This document shows, one piece after another, positions 32,224 through 41,682 of a stretch of 64,000 bases of DNA. Position 1 is the first letter of the stretch. Each line of letters begins with the position of its first letter. The notes under the pieces are model-generated. The model worked only from the letters and a program-made list of their open reading frames with translations. It was not told the DNA's origin and made no database searches. The stretch spans positions 1,922,001-1,986,000 of the forward strand of contig JBBCIN010000003.1 of NCBI GenBank assembly GCA_037200885.1, written 5' to 3'. Source of the stretch: PMG-095 sp037200885 (lineage in GTDB: Bacteria > Myxococcota_A > Polyangia > Polyangiales > Polyangiaceae). Both the position numbers and the translations under genes were made by a program.

Positions 32224-32901
32224 ATGGCCCTCGGGACCGAAATTCCGCTGCCCAAGGGCTTCGATGGCCCGGGCGAAAAGCCGCTCAATCACGTGGTGTA
32301 TTTACATTACGCCACGCTCTGGCGGGACCTCGCGGCCGAGCTTCCGAAGCTCCAAGGGCGGCTCATCGATGTGGGTTGCGGTCTGCAGCCGTACCGCAAG
32401 TTGCTCGGCCCGCGCGTGACGGAATACGTCGGGGTGGACCGTCGTAGCCCGCTTTCGTTCCCGGACGTCGAGGGCGATGCCCTTTCGCTGCCCTTCGCCG
32501 ATGCGAGCTTCGACTCATTGATGAGCACGCAAGTGCTGGAGCATGTGCTCGACCCCCGATTGGCGCTGGCCAACATGGCTCGCGTGCTGAAGCCCGGTGG
32601 GCGCATGGTTCTAACGGCGCCCGGCACCTGGCCGGCGCACGAGGTGCCTTACGACTTCAGCCGCTTCACGCGCTGGGGGCTCGAAACGATGCTGGCCGCG
32701 GCCGGCTTCGTGGACGTGCAAATCAGCCCGCAGGGCCGCACTTGGGCGACCATCGGCCAGATGCTCGCCCTCGAGCTGAGTCATCACTACCCGTACCGGC
32801 TACTCGTTCCGTTGATCAATCGCCTTTTCCGCTTCCTGGAAGCACGCGGCGCGCGCGAAGATCTGGTCATGAACTGGCTGGTGACGGCCAGCAAAGCTTG
32901 A
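32224..32901 (+). CDS. SAM-dependent methyltransferase
   Basis: This 225-residue class I methyltransferase has motif I LIDVGCGLQPY, which binds S-adenosylmethionine. The acidic motif II is YVGVDRR. Motif IV is STQVLEHVLDP and is followed by ARVLKPGGRMVLTAP, as in type-11 methyltransferases. The substrate cannot be told from the sequence. AGGCAGG lies just before the ATG at 32224. The gene is convergent with dsbD; the two stops are adjacent. Confidence 0.88.
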   Translation: MALGTEIPLPKGFDGPGEKPLNHVVYLHYATLWRDLAAELPKLQGRLIDVGCGLQPYRKLLGPRVTEYVGVDRRSPLSFPDVEGDALSLPFADASFDSLMSTQVLEHVLDPRLALANMARVLKPGGRMVLTAPGTWPAHEVPYDFSRFTRWGLETMLAAAGFVDVQISPQGRTWATIGQMLALELSHHYPYRLLVPLINRLFRFLEARGAREDLVMNWLVTASKA

Positions 32902-34263
32902 CTATTCGATCGCGCGGATTGCGGGCAGGAAGCGCTCGGGCGGAACGAAATCATTGTAGCGCGCGGCCTCCTTGCCGTGCGAATCGAAGAGCACGACCGT
33001 CGGCAAACCGCGCACCTTGAACGAAGCCAAGGCGGCCTCGACGTTCGGGTCATCGGCGTTGGTCGCGTCGACCTTGACGTTGACGAAGCGCGCCATCTCG
33101 GGCGCGACGAGAGGCGACGAGAACGTGACCTTGTCCAGCTCCTTGCAGGCGGCACACCAGGCTGCGCCGAAGTCGACCAACATCGGTCGGTTCTCGCGGT
33201 GGGCCCGGCCGCGCGCGAGCTCCAAGTGATGCTCCCAGGTCACGACGTCGGCCGGCTTGATCGCGCCCTCGACACCCATGAAGAGGCCGCCGCTGAGTAG
33301 GACGATACCTACGCCCTTGGCGACCTTGACGCCCACGCCGGGCTCGGCAAATTCTCGATGCACCGCTCCGAGCAGGGCGCCGAGCAGGACCAAGCCGGCC
33401 ATGCCCGCGAAAAACAGCCAAGAACCCCCGGCGAACTTGCTCAGTATTGGGAACGCGGTGCTGAGGAAGTGAAGCGCAAATGCGACCAATCCGATGCCGA
33501 GCACGGATTTGACGTGCACCATCCACGCACCGCTCTTGGGCAATTGAATGGCGAAGGCGCCCACCAGAAAGAACGGCACCCCGAGACCCAGGCCGAACGC
33601 GGTCATTGCGCCGGCGCCCAGCGCCGAGCTGCGCGTGTTGGCGATGAACGTGAGGATGCCAGTGAGCACCGGGCCGGTGCACGGCGTGGCGATCAAAGCG
33701 CAGGCCATGCCGAGCGCAAAGGCGCCCTTGTAACCGATGCCGCCCATCACCGCCAAGCGATTGGTCAGCGCGGAGGGCAGCGCGAATTCGAAGGCGCCGA
33801 ACATGGCGCTGGCCAGCACCAGGAAGAGCAATGCGATGCCGACCACCACGATTTTGCTCTGCAGCACGGCCCCGAAGATCTGCCCGCTCTGACCGGCGAG
33901 CACCCCGAGCGGCACGAGCATGGCGACGATCCCGAGCACGAACGAAGCGGACAGTGCCGCGCCCTGAAAACGGGTCTTGGCCTGCGAGGCGCCGAAGACG
34001 CTGACCGTCACGGCCACCATTGGATAAACGCAAGGGGTGAGGCTGACGACGAACCCACCGACGAAAGCGGCCAGCGCGGCATACAGCGGACCTTTGGCCA
34101 AGGCGCGCGTGAAGGCATCCCCCGCCTCGGGCGCAGCCTGGGCCACACCCGGGGCGAGCAGACACAACGCTGACAGCGCGAGAGCGAGCATGAATCCGAT
34201 TGGAACTGGAGAGCGGGAAGCCTTCACGATGTCTGTACCTGGCAAACCGGCGGAGGGTTTCAA
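32902..34263 (-). CDS. dsbD: thiol:disulfide interchange protein DsbD (no N-terminal domain)
   Basis: DsbD carries electrons from cytoplasmic thioredoxin across the membrane to periplasmic reductases. This 453-residue form has a signal-like N-terminus, eight or so membrane helices with the paired Cys (SLTPCVYP and ALIATPCTGP), and a C-terminal thioredoxin domain with CXXC in DFGAAWCAACKEL. The periplasmic alpha domain that begins E. coli DsbD is absent, as in many shorter relatives such as CcdA-fusions. It abuts the methyltransferase gene and starts 23 bases after the TPR gene ends, so these minus-strand genes may be co-transcribed. Confidence 0.93.
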   Translation of the reverse strand: MKPSAGLPGTDIVKASRSPVPIGFMLALALSALCLLAPGVAQAAPEAGDAFTRALAKGPLYAALAAFVGGFVVSLTPCVYPMVAVTVSVFGASQAKTRFQGAALSASFVLGIVAMLVPLGVLAGQSGQIFGAVLQSKIVVVGIALLFLVLASAMFGAFEFALPSALTNRLAVMGGIGYKGAFALGMACALIATPCTGPVLTGILTFIANTRSSALGAGAMTAFGLGLGVPFFLVGAFAIQLPKSGAWMVHVKSVLGIGLVAFALHFLSTAFPILSKFAGGSWLFFAGMAGLVLLGALLGAVHREFAEPGVGVKVAKGVGIVLLSGGLFMGVEGAIKPADVVTWEHHLELARGRAHRENRPMLVDFGAAWCAACKELDKVTFSSPLVAPEMARFVNVKVDATNADDPNVEAALASFKVRGLPTVVLFDSHGKEAARYNDFVPPERFLPAIRAIE

Positions 34264-34286
34264 AGCCGGGCGATTTTAACTTAGCA

Positions 34287-35066
34287 CTATGCCGCGCCGC
34301 GCTGCCCTGGTCGCCCGGACCGCATTGCTCGCAGGAGACGCCGCGCATGGGCGATTTCCCCGGACAATGCCACCTCGAGCGCGACCCGCCCACTCGTGGT
34401 GCGCTTGATGAACAAGCGCAAATATTGCCGCGCTGCCGTAAAATCACCCGCCTCGTAGGCGAGCTCACCGAGGACGAATTGGCCGTAACCCTGACCGCAC
34501 GGGGCGTCCGATAGCCGTTCTCTCAAAGCGGCCAGCTCCGCGCTCCCGTCCCCCTTCTCCCCCGCGGCGCGGCGCGCCAACGCCGCTTGAGCGAGATAGA
34601 GCGGTTTCTCGGTGGTACCCCAGCGCGATGCGCGCATCAGCGCGCCAGCCGCCTCTCGGTGGTGGCCCATCAGATACAAGATGCTGCCTAGGGTCCACAG
34701 ATGAAATGCGCGACGCGCGGGCGGGCTGACGCGGCTCGCCAAGCGCAGGTGGTCGACCGCGCGTTCACGCTCACCGAGGCCCAGGCACGCACGCGCGGCA
34801 TCTTGGCGCGCGACGTCCGGCATGATGTCCGCCAAGATCATCTGCTCGGCTGCCGCCAGGGCCTCGGCAAACCGGCGTGCCTCCATGTGCGAGAGATACA
34901 GCTGCCGGAGCAGCAAGGCGCGCGTGGTACGGTCCAAGCCGGCGCTGAAGGCCAAGCCGCGCTCGGCGTACTTGGCGCGAGTGCCGGAGGTGCGTGCGAG
35001 CGTCGCCTTCCGGAGCAAAAGCTCCGGAGTCGGTCGCGGGGCACTGCTGGCGCGCGTCCTAGGCAT
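34287..35066 (-). CDS. TPR repeat protein
   Basis: This 259-residue protein is all-helical with TPR-like repeats (LYLSHMEARRFAEALAAAEQ, LGSILYLMGHHREAAGALM, LGELAYEAGDFTAARQYLR) and no signal peptide or membrane helix. The C-terminus is basic (RRLLRAMRSGRPGQRG). It is likely a scaffold or partner protein. It is the first of a minus-strand pair with dsbD. Confidence 0.7.
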   Translation of the reverse strand: MPRTRASSAPRPTPELLLRKATLARTSGTRAKYAERGLAFSAGLDRTTRALLLRQLYLSHMEARRFAEALAAAEQMILADIMPDVARQDAARACLGLGERERAVDHLRLASRVSPPARRAFHLWTLGSILYLMGHHREAAGALMRASRWGTTEKPLYLAQAALARRAAGEKGDGSAELAALRERLSDAPCGQGYGQFVLGELAYEAGDFTAARQYLRLFIKRTTSGRVALEVALSGEIAHARRLLRAMRSGRPGQRGAA

Positions 35067-35266
35067 CCATCAGCAAGTTAGCAGCACCTGCACACACGTC
35101 CAGATTTCGGCTGGGGCATTGCTGCACGCTCGGGTTCGGCCGCCTTCGTGCGGTTCCAGCTCTGCAAATGCAGGTCGAACTCCGGGCCGCGGTCCAGAAA
35201 CTCCGCTGTTGGCGGCGGTTGGCGGTTGCCGTGCGCGCGGGAAGCGGGCAAAAGCCACGGCACCGC

Positions 35267-35578
35267 ATGCGTTCGCTCGGCTGGCTCCATTGGCTCCTGT
35301 GGCTCTCACTTCTCCTCACGTGCGGCCTCGGCTGCGGTCACCCCGCGACCGACAAGGAGTGCCAGGAGATCGTCGAGCGGATCGCGACGCTCGAGCTCGA
35401 AAAGGCCAGCGGCAATAGCGACCCGAAGTCGGTCGGCGCGCAAGTCGACGAGACGAAGAAGGCGCTCGCCCCCAACACGCTCAAGGACTGCGTGGGCAAG
35501 CGCATCACCGAGCGTGCGATGCAGTGCGTTCGCAGCGCCAAGAACTCGCAGCAAATCGTCGACGACTGCTTCAAATGA
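35267..35578 (+). CDS. small Cys-rich lipoprotein 1
   Basis: This 103-residue protein has a signal peptide with lipobox GLGC at about residue 23. The mature part is helical with further Cys (KECQEI, KDCVGKR, MQCVRS, DDCFK). The ATG at 35267 puts the signal at the N-terminus; the frame stays open upstream but that part is not protein-like. A similar gene follows at 35613, probably a tandem relative. No family is recognised. Confidence 0.6.
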   Translation: MRSLGWLHWLLWLSLLLTCGLGCGHPATDKECQEIVERIATLELEKASGNSDPKSVGAQVDETKKALAPNTLKDCVGKRITERAMQCVRSAKNSQQIVDDCFK

Positions 35579-35612
35579 TCCATTTCGCGATCAGCGGAGG
35601 AGGACGCGCTTC

Positions 35613-35939
35613 GTGATCCCCGGCGGGCGAAAGCTGCGCGTTCGGAGCCAGTTCATCGGCGCGCTGTTGGCGAGCTGCGCGCTGCTGACCCAAGGCTGTG
35701 GCAAGCGACCTTCGCAGGACGAGTGCGCGGCGCTGCTGGATCACTACGTGGAGCTGCTCGTCAATTCCGATCGACCCGGCACGAACGCCGCGGAGCTGCA
35801 CAAGCTGCAGCTTTTGGCGCGCGATAAAGCCCAGCAAGATCCGGAATTCGGCCAATGTACCGAGCGCGTTTCTCGGCGCGAGCTCGATTGCGCGCTGAAC
35901 GCCGCGAACGCCGACGTGCTCGAGCAGTGCTTGCTCTGA
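35613..35939 (+). CDS. small Cys-rich lipoprotein 2
   Basis: This 108-residue lipoprotein has a GTG start at 35613 with GGAGGAGG about 10 bases before it, and lipobox TQGC at about residue 28. Its mature part has a Cys at DECAAL, then FGQCTERVSRRELDC and EQCLL. The order of Cys and the length match the preceding lipoprotein, so the two probably arose by duplication. It is convergent with ligD, with a single base between. Confidence 0.6.
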   Translation: MIPGGRKLRVRSQFIGALLASCALLTQGCGKRPSQDECAALLDHYVELLVNSDRPGTNAAELHKLQLLARDKAQQDPEFGQCTERVSRRELDCALNAANADVLEQCLL

Positions 35940-35940
35940 C

Positions 35941-38607
35941 TCACAGGTACTTCGAGAGCGCCTTCACGGCCGCGGGCACGTCCGGGCGCGTCTCAGTGAA
36001 GCCCGCGAACGGATCGCCGACTTCGAGCACGCGACCTGGCAACGTCAGCATGGTGAAACGCGAGGTGTCGAGCGCCACGTGCAACTCGTTCCAGCCGATG
36101 GGCGTCGAAACCGTCGCCCCCGGATAGGAGCGCACCGAGTACGGCGCGACGATCGTGCGCGAGGGTCCGGTCTGCCCCGTATCGACGTACACGCGCGAGC
36201 CGCGCTGGTTCACCCGGCGCTCCATCGTGGCAATGGTGGGATTTTTGTCGGTGACCAAGCGCCCGAGCAGCTCGACCAGGAGTTTTGCGGTGTCGAAATT
36301 CACACCCGGCCCCAACGGAACCAGCACGTGCAACCCCTTTTGGCCGGACGTCTTCGGGAAGCCGATCAGCCCCACATCGTCCAAAATGACTCGTAGATCC
36401 AAGGCCAAGCGCACCGCGTCTGAGAATGGGCGGTCGGCAATGTCGAAATCGACCGTGAGAAAATCACATTGATCGAGCGCGCCTCGCTGCGCAGCCAGCA
36501 CGTGCAGCGGGATGCAACCGAGGTTGGCGATGTGCACGAGCGCGTCTGCACTATCGACCAAAAATAGCGTCTTCTTCACCGAGCCTGGCTCTTCCTCGTC
36601 GACGAGCTCGATGCGTTCGATCCAATCCGGAGTGCCCGCAGGGACGTTCCATTGATAGAAGTGCTTGCCTGCGATGCCGTCGGGATAGCGCACGAGCACC
36701 ACGGGCCGCTCGTGCAGAAACGGCAACATCACCCCGGCGATGGACGCGTAGTAGGCACACAGATCGCCCTTGGTGTAGCCCTCCTCCGGCCAAAACACCT
36801 TGCTCGGGTTGCTGACGGCCACGCGCGAAGTCGCGCTGTTCGACGTGCTCGCGCTGGTCGCGGCGGCCGCTTCCGGCGCGGCAATCGGCACAGGCAGCTC
36901 CTCGATCAGTTCGCTTGCGGGTGCCGCGCGACAATCACCCGGCGCCACGTCGCTACGCAGACCGCGATAGACGGGCGCGCGCAGCCGCGGTTCTCCCTCG
37001 GTGAAGCCCAGGAAACGCACGCTGACGACCAGCTCGGGACGGACCCAGAGCGCGCCCTTGGCGTCCTCCGGCGGCTTGCCATGAGCCGGAAAGGCTTCGA
37101 CTCGGCGAGCCTCCAAGGCCTGCTCGAGCGTGCTCAACGTGGCGGCATCGAGCCCACTGCCCACCCGCCCCCGATAAAGAAGACGTTCCCCGGAGTAACT
37201 GGCCACGCACAGCGCGCCGAGCGCCGAACGGCCGCCCTTGCCGCGCATGAATCCGATGACGACGAACTCGTCGTCGCGCTCGCTCTTCAGCTTGACCCAG
37301 TCATCGGTGCGGCGCGGTCCGTGCCTGTAAGGTGAAGCGACGCGCTTGGCCACGATGCCTTCGAGGCGCTGCGCGCGACACAATTCGAACAACGGGCGGC
37401 CATCGCCTTCGAGATGGTCGAGCGCGCGCACGTAGCCTTTGCCGCGCACCAGCTTCATCAGCAAGGCCTTGCGCGCCAAAAGCGGCAGCGGGCGGAGGTC
37501 GAAATCATTTAGCGCGAGCAAGTCGAAAACCAAGTAACTCACCGGAACTTCGTTCATCGCCGCGCGCACGTCGAGCGGCCTTTCGGCGTGGATGCGCGGC
37601 GCGATCCGCTGAAAGCTCGGGCGACCTTCGGCGTCGAACGCGACCACTTCCCCGTCGAGCACGACGCGCTCGGGTGCCAGCGCAGAAACTGCTCGCGCAA
37701 TCTCCGGATAGCTGGAGCTGGCGGCGCGGCCATTCCGGTAGCGCAGCGCGACGGCTCGCGCATGCTTGTCCGCCACGATGCGAACACCGTCTATTTTGAG
37801 CTCGTAAATGCGACCTTCATCGACGAGTTCGGCCCCCGTCATGGCGCACAGCATGGGCGTGAGCGTGCTCACTTCCAGCGGCGCGCGGACGGCGCCGAGC
37901 GCTTCGGCTTCGGCTTCGAGCTCGTTCACCACTCGCGAGCGCTGCGCCAGATCCGAGATGGTGAGCCCGGACATCACGCTGTACGGTTGTTCGATCAGCA
38001 CGTCCCCCGGCGGGTGCGCGAAGGCATCCTGCTTCTTGATCAGCAGCCACTCGTTGGATTTCTTGTCGTTCGGGCCAGACGCCTTACGACGCCCGGTAGC
38101 GACCAGCGCGAAGCGCCCATGCAATTTGAAACCGTCGAGCTCGAAATCGAGCTTGCCGATCTCGAGCCCGCGCTCGGCCGTCGTCTCCAGGTAGCGAATG
38201 CGACCAATGTCCCAGGCGATCATCGCCCCCGCTCCGTAATTGCCCACCGGAATGACCTCTTCGAACTCCAGGTATTCGAGCGGGTGGTCCTCGGTCAGCA
38301 CCGCCAATTTTTTGTCGCCCGCTTCCAGGCTCGGGCCGCGCGGGACGGCAAAGCTCTTCAGGGTGCCGCCGATCTGCAGCCTGACGTCGTAGTGCGGCCG
38401 GGTCGCGTCGTGCAGGTGAACCACGAAGCGCCCGCTGCGAGTCTCTCGCGTACCTGGCTTGTGCTCTGAGCCGAACGGCTCGTTCGTGCTCAATGGGTCG
38501 CGCTTTTCGCGATAGGGGGTGAGCGCGTCGCTCTCCTTGGCGCTCGTTCCGGAGCTCGTCGGCGTTTTCGAGACGGGCTTTTTCAAGCGCTCACCGCGAC
38601 GCAGCAT
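35941..38607 (-). CDS. ligD: multifunctional DNA ligase D
   Basis: LigD repairs double-strand breaks by non-homologous end joining together with Ku. The 888-residue protein has three parts. The first is a 3'-phosphoesterase (about 45-190, with HLHDATRPHYDVR). The second is an ATP-dependent ligase (about 250-540) whose adenylated Lys is K271 in ELKIDGVR. The last is a primase-polymerase (about 590-880) with the catalytic DFD (TVDFDIADRPF) and SGQKGLHV. This phosphoesterase-ligase-polymerase order is common in proteobacterial LigD. The ku gene lies on the plus strand less than 2.2 kb beyond the start of ligD. Confidence 0.97.
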   Translation of the reverse strand: MLRRGERLKKPVSKTPTSSGTSAKESDALTPYREKRDPLSTNEPFGSEHKPGTRETRSGRFVVHLHDATRPHYDVRLQIGGTLKSFAVPRGPSLEAGDKKLAVLTEDHPLEYLEFEEVIPVGNYGAGAMIAWDIGRIRYLETTAERGLEIGKLDFELDGFKLHGRFALVATGRRKASGPNDKKSNEWLLIKKQDAFAHPPGDVLIEQPYSVMSGLTISDLAQRSRVVNELEAEAEALGAVRAPLEVSTLTPMLCAMTGAELVDEGRIYELKIDGVRIVADKHARAVALRYRNGRAASSSYPEIARAVSALAPERVVLDGEVVAFDAEGRPSFQRIAPRIHAERPLDVRAAMNEVPVSYLVFDLLALNDFDLRPLPLLARKALLMKLVRGKGYVRALDHLEGDGRPLFELCRAQRLEGIVAKRVASPYRHGPRRTDDWVKLKSERDDEFVVIGFMRGKGGRSALGALCVASYSGERLLYRGRVGSGLDAATLSTLEQALEARRVEAFPAHGKPPEDAKGALWVRPELVVSVRFLGFTEGEPRLRAPVYRGLRSDVAPGDCRAAPASELIEELPVPIAAPEAAAATSASTSNSATSRVAVSNPSKVFWPEEGYTKGDLCAYYASIAGVMLPFLHERPVVLVRYPDGIAGKHFYQWNVPAGTPDWIERIELVDEEEPGSVKKTLFLVDSADALVHIANLGCIPLHVLAAQRGALDQCDFLTVDFDIADRPFSDAVRLALDLRVILDDVGLIGFPKTSGQKGLHVLVPLGPGVNFDTAKLLVELLGRLVTDKNPTIATMERRVNQRGSRVYVDTGQTGPSRTIVAPYSVRSYPGATVSTPIGWNELHVALDTSRFTMLTLPGRVLEVGDPFAGFTETRPDVPAAVKALSKYL

Positions 38608-38669
38608 AGCTCATCCGGCGAGCGGGATGTATTCTCGAACGACGTCGGCAAACCCGCCGAGGGTCTCGC

Positions 38670-39158
38670 ATGAGCACGACCAAGTTTCCAGTCACTCTCG
38701 CGATTCGTGCGCTCCGCGCCGCCAATGTGCCATTCGAACCACGGCTGTATGTTTGGGAGCCGCACGGCGGCACCGAGCACTCGTCTGCCGCTCTCGGTGT
38801 CGACGAGCACTGGGTGATCAAAACCTTGATTTTCGAGGACGAGCAGAAGCAGCCGCTGTGCGTGCTGATGCATGGCGACCGGGAAGTGTCGGCCAAAAAT
38901 CTAGCGCGCTTGTTGGGGAAAAAGAGCGTCGGCCCCTGCCGTCCAGAGGTCGCCGACCGTCACTCCGGCTATCAAGTGGGCGGCACGTCTCCGTTTGGGC
39001 TCCGGCACGCGATGCCAGTATTCATGGAGCGATCCATCTTGCAGGCGCCAACCATCTACATCAACGGCGGCGCTCGCGGCTTCCTGATCGCGATCGATCC
39101 ACGCGACGCACAGCGGGTGCTCTCACCGACGCTGGTCGACGTCGCGATCGAGAAATGA
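38670..39158 (+). CDS. ybaK: YbaK/EbsC-type aminoacyl-tRNA deacylase
   Basis: YbaK frees tRNA-Pro that has been wrongly charged with Cys. The 162-residue protein has the family pattern with the active-site Lys region (DEHWVIKTLIFEDE), GDREVSAKNLARLLGKKSV, and VGGTSPFGLRHAMPVFMER. The length is typical. It is divergent from ligD and convergent with the acetyltransferase, and is not obviously tied to repair. Confidence 0.93.
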   Translation: MSTTKFPVTLAIRALRAANVPFEPRLYVWEPHGGTEHSSAALGVDEHWVIKTLIFEDEQKQPLCVLMHGDREVSAKNLARLLGKKSVGPCRPEVADRHSGYQVGGTSPFGLRHAMPVFMERSILQAPTIYINGGARGFLIAIDPRDAQRVLSPTLVDVAIEK

Positions 39159-39160
39159 GC

Positions 39161-40330
39161 TCAACCGAGCCTACGAGCGCGGTCGAGCAGAGTACGTAGC
39201 GCTTTCCCCTGCTGGCCGCTGCGCTCGTTCAACTCGGTCAGCAGGCGAAATACCACCTGACCGCGGCGCTCTGAAGACACCAGCACGCCGTTGTGAGTCG
39301 TGACCGCCGAAGCGCCCCAGCGGGTCTTGGAAACGTCGGTTCCGGGCGACAAATTCACGGCGCGAAAACGCCGTTCGATGGCCCACTTGATCGCTTCGGC
39401 AACCGTGGTCGTCATCACGCTGTACTTGCCCCAGGCCGGCTCGAAGCCGGAGAAGTACAAGTACAACTCGTCTTCGAGCACGAAGCCGAGCCTGGCCGCC
39501 ACCACTTGCCCGGCGATCTCCAGCTGGAAAATGCGCAATGACAACGCCTCACTGGGCAACGCTGCGATGGCGTGCAGCAAATCGCGCGCGCGATGCGCCG
39601 CAAAGACATTGGCGTGTGGCACGAGCTCGGATGCCTCGGCGCGGAGCGCGTGCAGCTCGATGAAACGCGCCAAGGCGGAACGGAGCTCCTCCGGCTCGCT
39701 CACCACGCGAAAACGGAACTCGTGGCCATCGCGCTTGAGCGAGTTGTAGCACTTGCGGAGCGACTCCTTGATGTTCCGCGATCGTCCGGCGCGAAACTCC
39801 TCCCAACTGCCCGCGAGTGGCAAGACGTGATCCGTCGTGTCGCTCGTCCAGTGAAAATTCGGTGCCGATTCCAGAGCTTTGTAGGCTTCGGTGTCGCGGT
39901 GCACGCCGTTCCAAGTAAACCAGTCCCACTGATCGCTGCGGCGGCTGACGTGCGCCAGCAATGCCCGCACGGCCGGTCCCTCCAGCTCGGGGGCGCAGAT
40001 CATCCCGCGTAGCTCGGTGATGCTCTTGTCGCCGCCGAAGAAGGCCACCGATCGCGCACGCATTGGGCCCGAGCCCGGTCGCTCGGTGAGCATCAATGGA
40101 GCAAGGGCGCGCAGCCTACCGCTCTCGTCGCGCAGCGTGTGCACGAAGAAGCGGTCGTTCACCAGCAGTCTTTGCTCACTGTAGTACTTCCACCAGAGGG
40201 TGAGCCAAATGCTCGTCGCGAAGGGCACGCGCGGTCGCATCGAGCGAGCGAGTTCGTCGCATTCACGAGCGAGCGCCGCCAATTCCCCGGGACCGCCGAG
40301 GAGCTGAACGTGGAGCCCGGCCGCCGTCAT
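39161..40330 (-). CDS. CelD/BcsL-type GNAT acetyltransferase
   Basis: This 389-residue protein resembles the CelD family (Acetyltransf_6), double GNAT-fold enzymes often tied to cellulose or other polysaccharide synthesis. The central stretch RSRNIKESLRKCYNSLKRDG and the later LEIAGQVVAARLGFVLEDEL, YLYFSGFEPAWGKYS fit this family. The ATG at 40330 begins at MTAAGLHVQLLGG; longer starts (ATG 40423 or 40543) add a basic part that looks non-coding. No polysaccharide genes are nearby, so its target is unknown. It is divergent from ku, with a 411-base gap. Confidence 0.8.
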   Translation of the reverse strand: MTAAGLHVQLLGGPGELAALARECDELARSMRPRVPFATSIWLTLWWKYYSEQRLLVNDRFFVHTLRDESGRLRALAPLMLTERPGSGPMRARSVAFFGGDKSITELRGMICAPELEGPAVRALLAHVSRRSDQWDWFTWNGVHRDTEAYKALESAPNFHWTSDTTDHVLPLAGSWEEFRAGRSRNIKESLRKCYNSLKRDGHEFRFRVVSEPEELRSALARFIELHALRAEASELVPHANVFAAHRARDLLHAIAALPSEALSLRIFQLEIAGQVVAARLGFVLEDELYLYFSGFEPAWGKYSVMTTTVAEAIKWAIERRFRAVNLSPGTDVSKTRWGASAVTTHNGVLVSSERRGQVVFRLLTELNERSGQQGKALRTLLDRARRLG

Positions 40331-40741
40331 TGCCGGGCGCTCGCATCTCGATCGCGAGCTACTTTCGATTGCTGCCAACACACGCTTTCCCTGTCGACGC
40401 ACCAAACGCCGCTTTCCGAGCATCGCAGTGAACCACAAAATTGCCCGGTCAGGACGTCTTAGAACTTTCCGAAACTCGGCAGTCGGATGCCGTCGCACAG
40501 GCACCCGCCGGAGCACGACTGTGACCGACTGTGACCGACTCAACGCTGCGACAAAGCGCCACGCCGTCGCCAGCCCGAAAGTCGAGCAATTCTGGCGGAA
40601 GAACGGGCAATCCTCGCGGGGGGCGCATGAAAATCCTTAACGAGCATACACGACGCTGCGTGGCTGTGCCGGTGTTCAGGAGTCGGACACGCTTTCCCCA
40701 AGATTTTCTCAAACCGCAGAGTCGCGCGTTAGCATACTGCC
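40331..40741. other. intergenic region between acetyltransferase and ku
   Basis: These 411 bases carry the upstream regions of two divergent genes. I see no further gene. The clearest structure is a direct repeat (GACTGTGACC twice and GACT) at 40517-40540. The ku start at 40742 has no clear ribosome site; GTTAGCATACT lies just before it and could be part of a -10 or of a leaderless start. Confidence 0.5.
40517..40540. repeat. 10-base direct repeat upstream of ku
   Basis: Two exact copies of GACTGTGACC (40517-40526 and 40527-40536) and a partial third (GACT) lie head to tail. The 10-base period puts the copies on the same face of the helix, so a regulator-binding site is possible. It lies about 200 bases upstream of both divergent starts. 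Confidence 0.5.
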
Positions 40742-41599
40742 ATGGCCGCGCGCGCTACCTCCTCAGGCACGATCTCGTTCGGTTTGGTCTCGATCCCCGT
40801 GAAGTTCTACACGGCAGCGTCGTCCGAGCAGGCAAGCTTCAACATGCTGCACAAAAAGTGCGGGGGACGTGTGAAGCAGCAATACATCTGCCCCACGGAC
40901 AACAACGAGGTCGTGGAACGCACCGATATGATGAAGGGCTACGAGTACGCCCGCGGCCAATACGTAACTTTCAGCGAAGAAGAGCTGAAAGCAATGGAAG
41001 CCGAGCGCAGCAACAGCATCGATATTGCCGAATTCGTGCCGATCTCCAGCGTCGACTTCGTCTCGGTCGAAAAGACGTACTACCTCGGCCCGGACAAGGG
41101 CGGTGACAAGGCCTATCGCTTGCTATCCGAGTCGATGACGAAGAAAGAGAAGGTCGCCGTCGGCCGCTGGGCTAGCCGCGGTAAAGAGCAGCTGGTGCTG
41201 ATTCGCCCGTACGGCAAGGACGGCATCGTGCTCCACCAGCTCTACTACGCGACCGAGGTGCGAGCCTTCGACGAAATCGACACCGGCGCGACCTTCAAAT
41301 TCAGCGACAAGGAGCACGATTTGGCAGAAAAGCTGATCGAGCAATTGTCGAGTGACAGCTTCGAGCCCGAAAAGTACAGCGACTCTTACAGCGAGCGCGT
41401 GGAAGCGGCGGTGCAGCAAAAGGTCGAGGGCAAGGAGATCACCGTCGCTCCGGAAGCGCCCAAGGCTCAAATCATCGATCTGTTCGAGGCCCTGAAGAAG
41501 AGCTTGTCCGCGACCGCCGCCGCTGGCGAAGGGCCGCTCCGCCCGCCCAAGAAAACCGCCCCCAAGGCCGACACCAAGAAGAAGTCACAGAAGGGCTGA
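40742..41599 (+). CDS. ku: NHEJ DNA-end-binding protein Ku
   Basis: Ku forms a ring on broken DNA ends and recruits LigD. This 285-residue protein has the bacterial Ku core, starting SSGTISFGLVSIPVKFYTAA, with CGGRVKQQYICPTDNNEV, KGYEYARGQYVTF and VLIRPYGKDGIVLHQLYYA. A basic Lys/Pro tail (PPKKTAPKADTKKKSQKG) is typical and binds DNA. It is close to ligD but separated by two other genes, and is transcribed in the opposite direction. Confidence 0.97.
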   Translation: MAARATSSGTISFGLVSIPVKFYTAASSEQASFNMLHKKCGGRVKQQYICPTDNNEVVERTDMMKGYEYARGQYVTFSEEELKAMEAERSNSIDIAEFVPISSVDFVSVEKTYYLGPDKGGDKAYRLLSESMTKKEKVAVGRWASRGKEQLVLIRPYGKDGIVLHQLYYATEVRAFDEIDTGATFKFSDKEHDLAEKLIEQLSSDSFEPEKYSDSYSERVEAAVQQKVEGKEITVAPEAPKAQIIDLFEALKKSLSATAAAGEGPLRPPKKTAPKADTKKKSQKG

Positions 41600-41682
41600 G
41601 CCCGGCCGCGGCCCCCGTTCGCTTCATTCTTGGCCCAGCGGCTGAGCGCGCTCTATCACGGACCGCACCCTGGAGGTTCGCC

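Noticed and set aside
33358..34173. Plus-strand frame of about 271 codons opposite dsbD
   Set aside because: The translation is rich in His, Glu, Arg and Gln, typical of a shadow of membrane-protein codons. dsbD is clearly the real gene.
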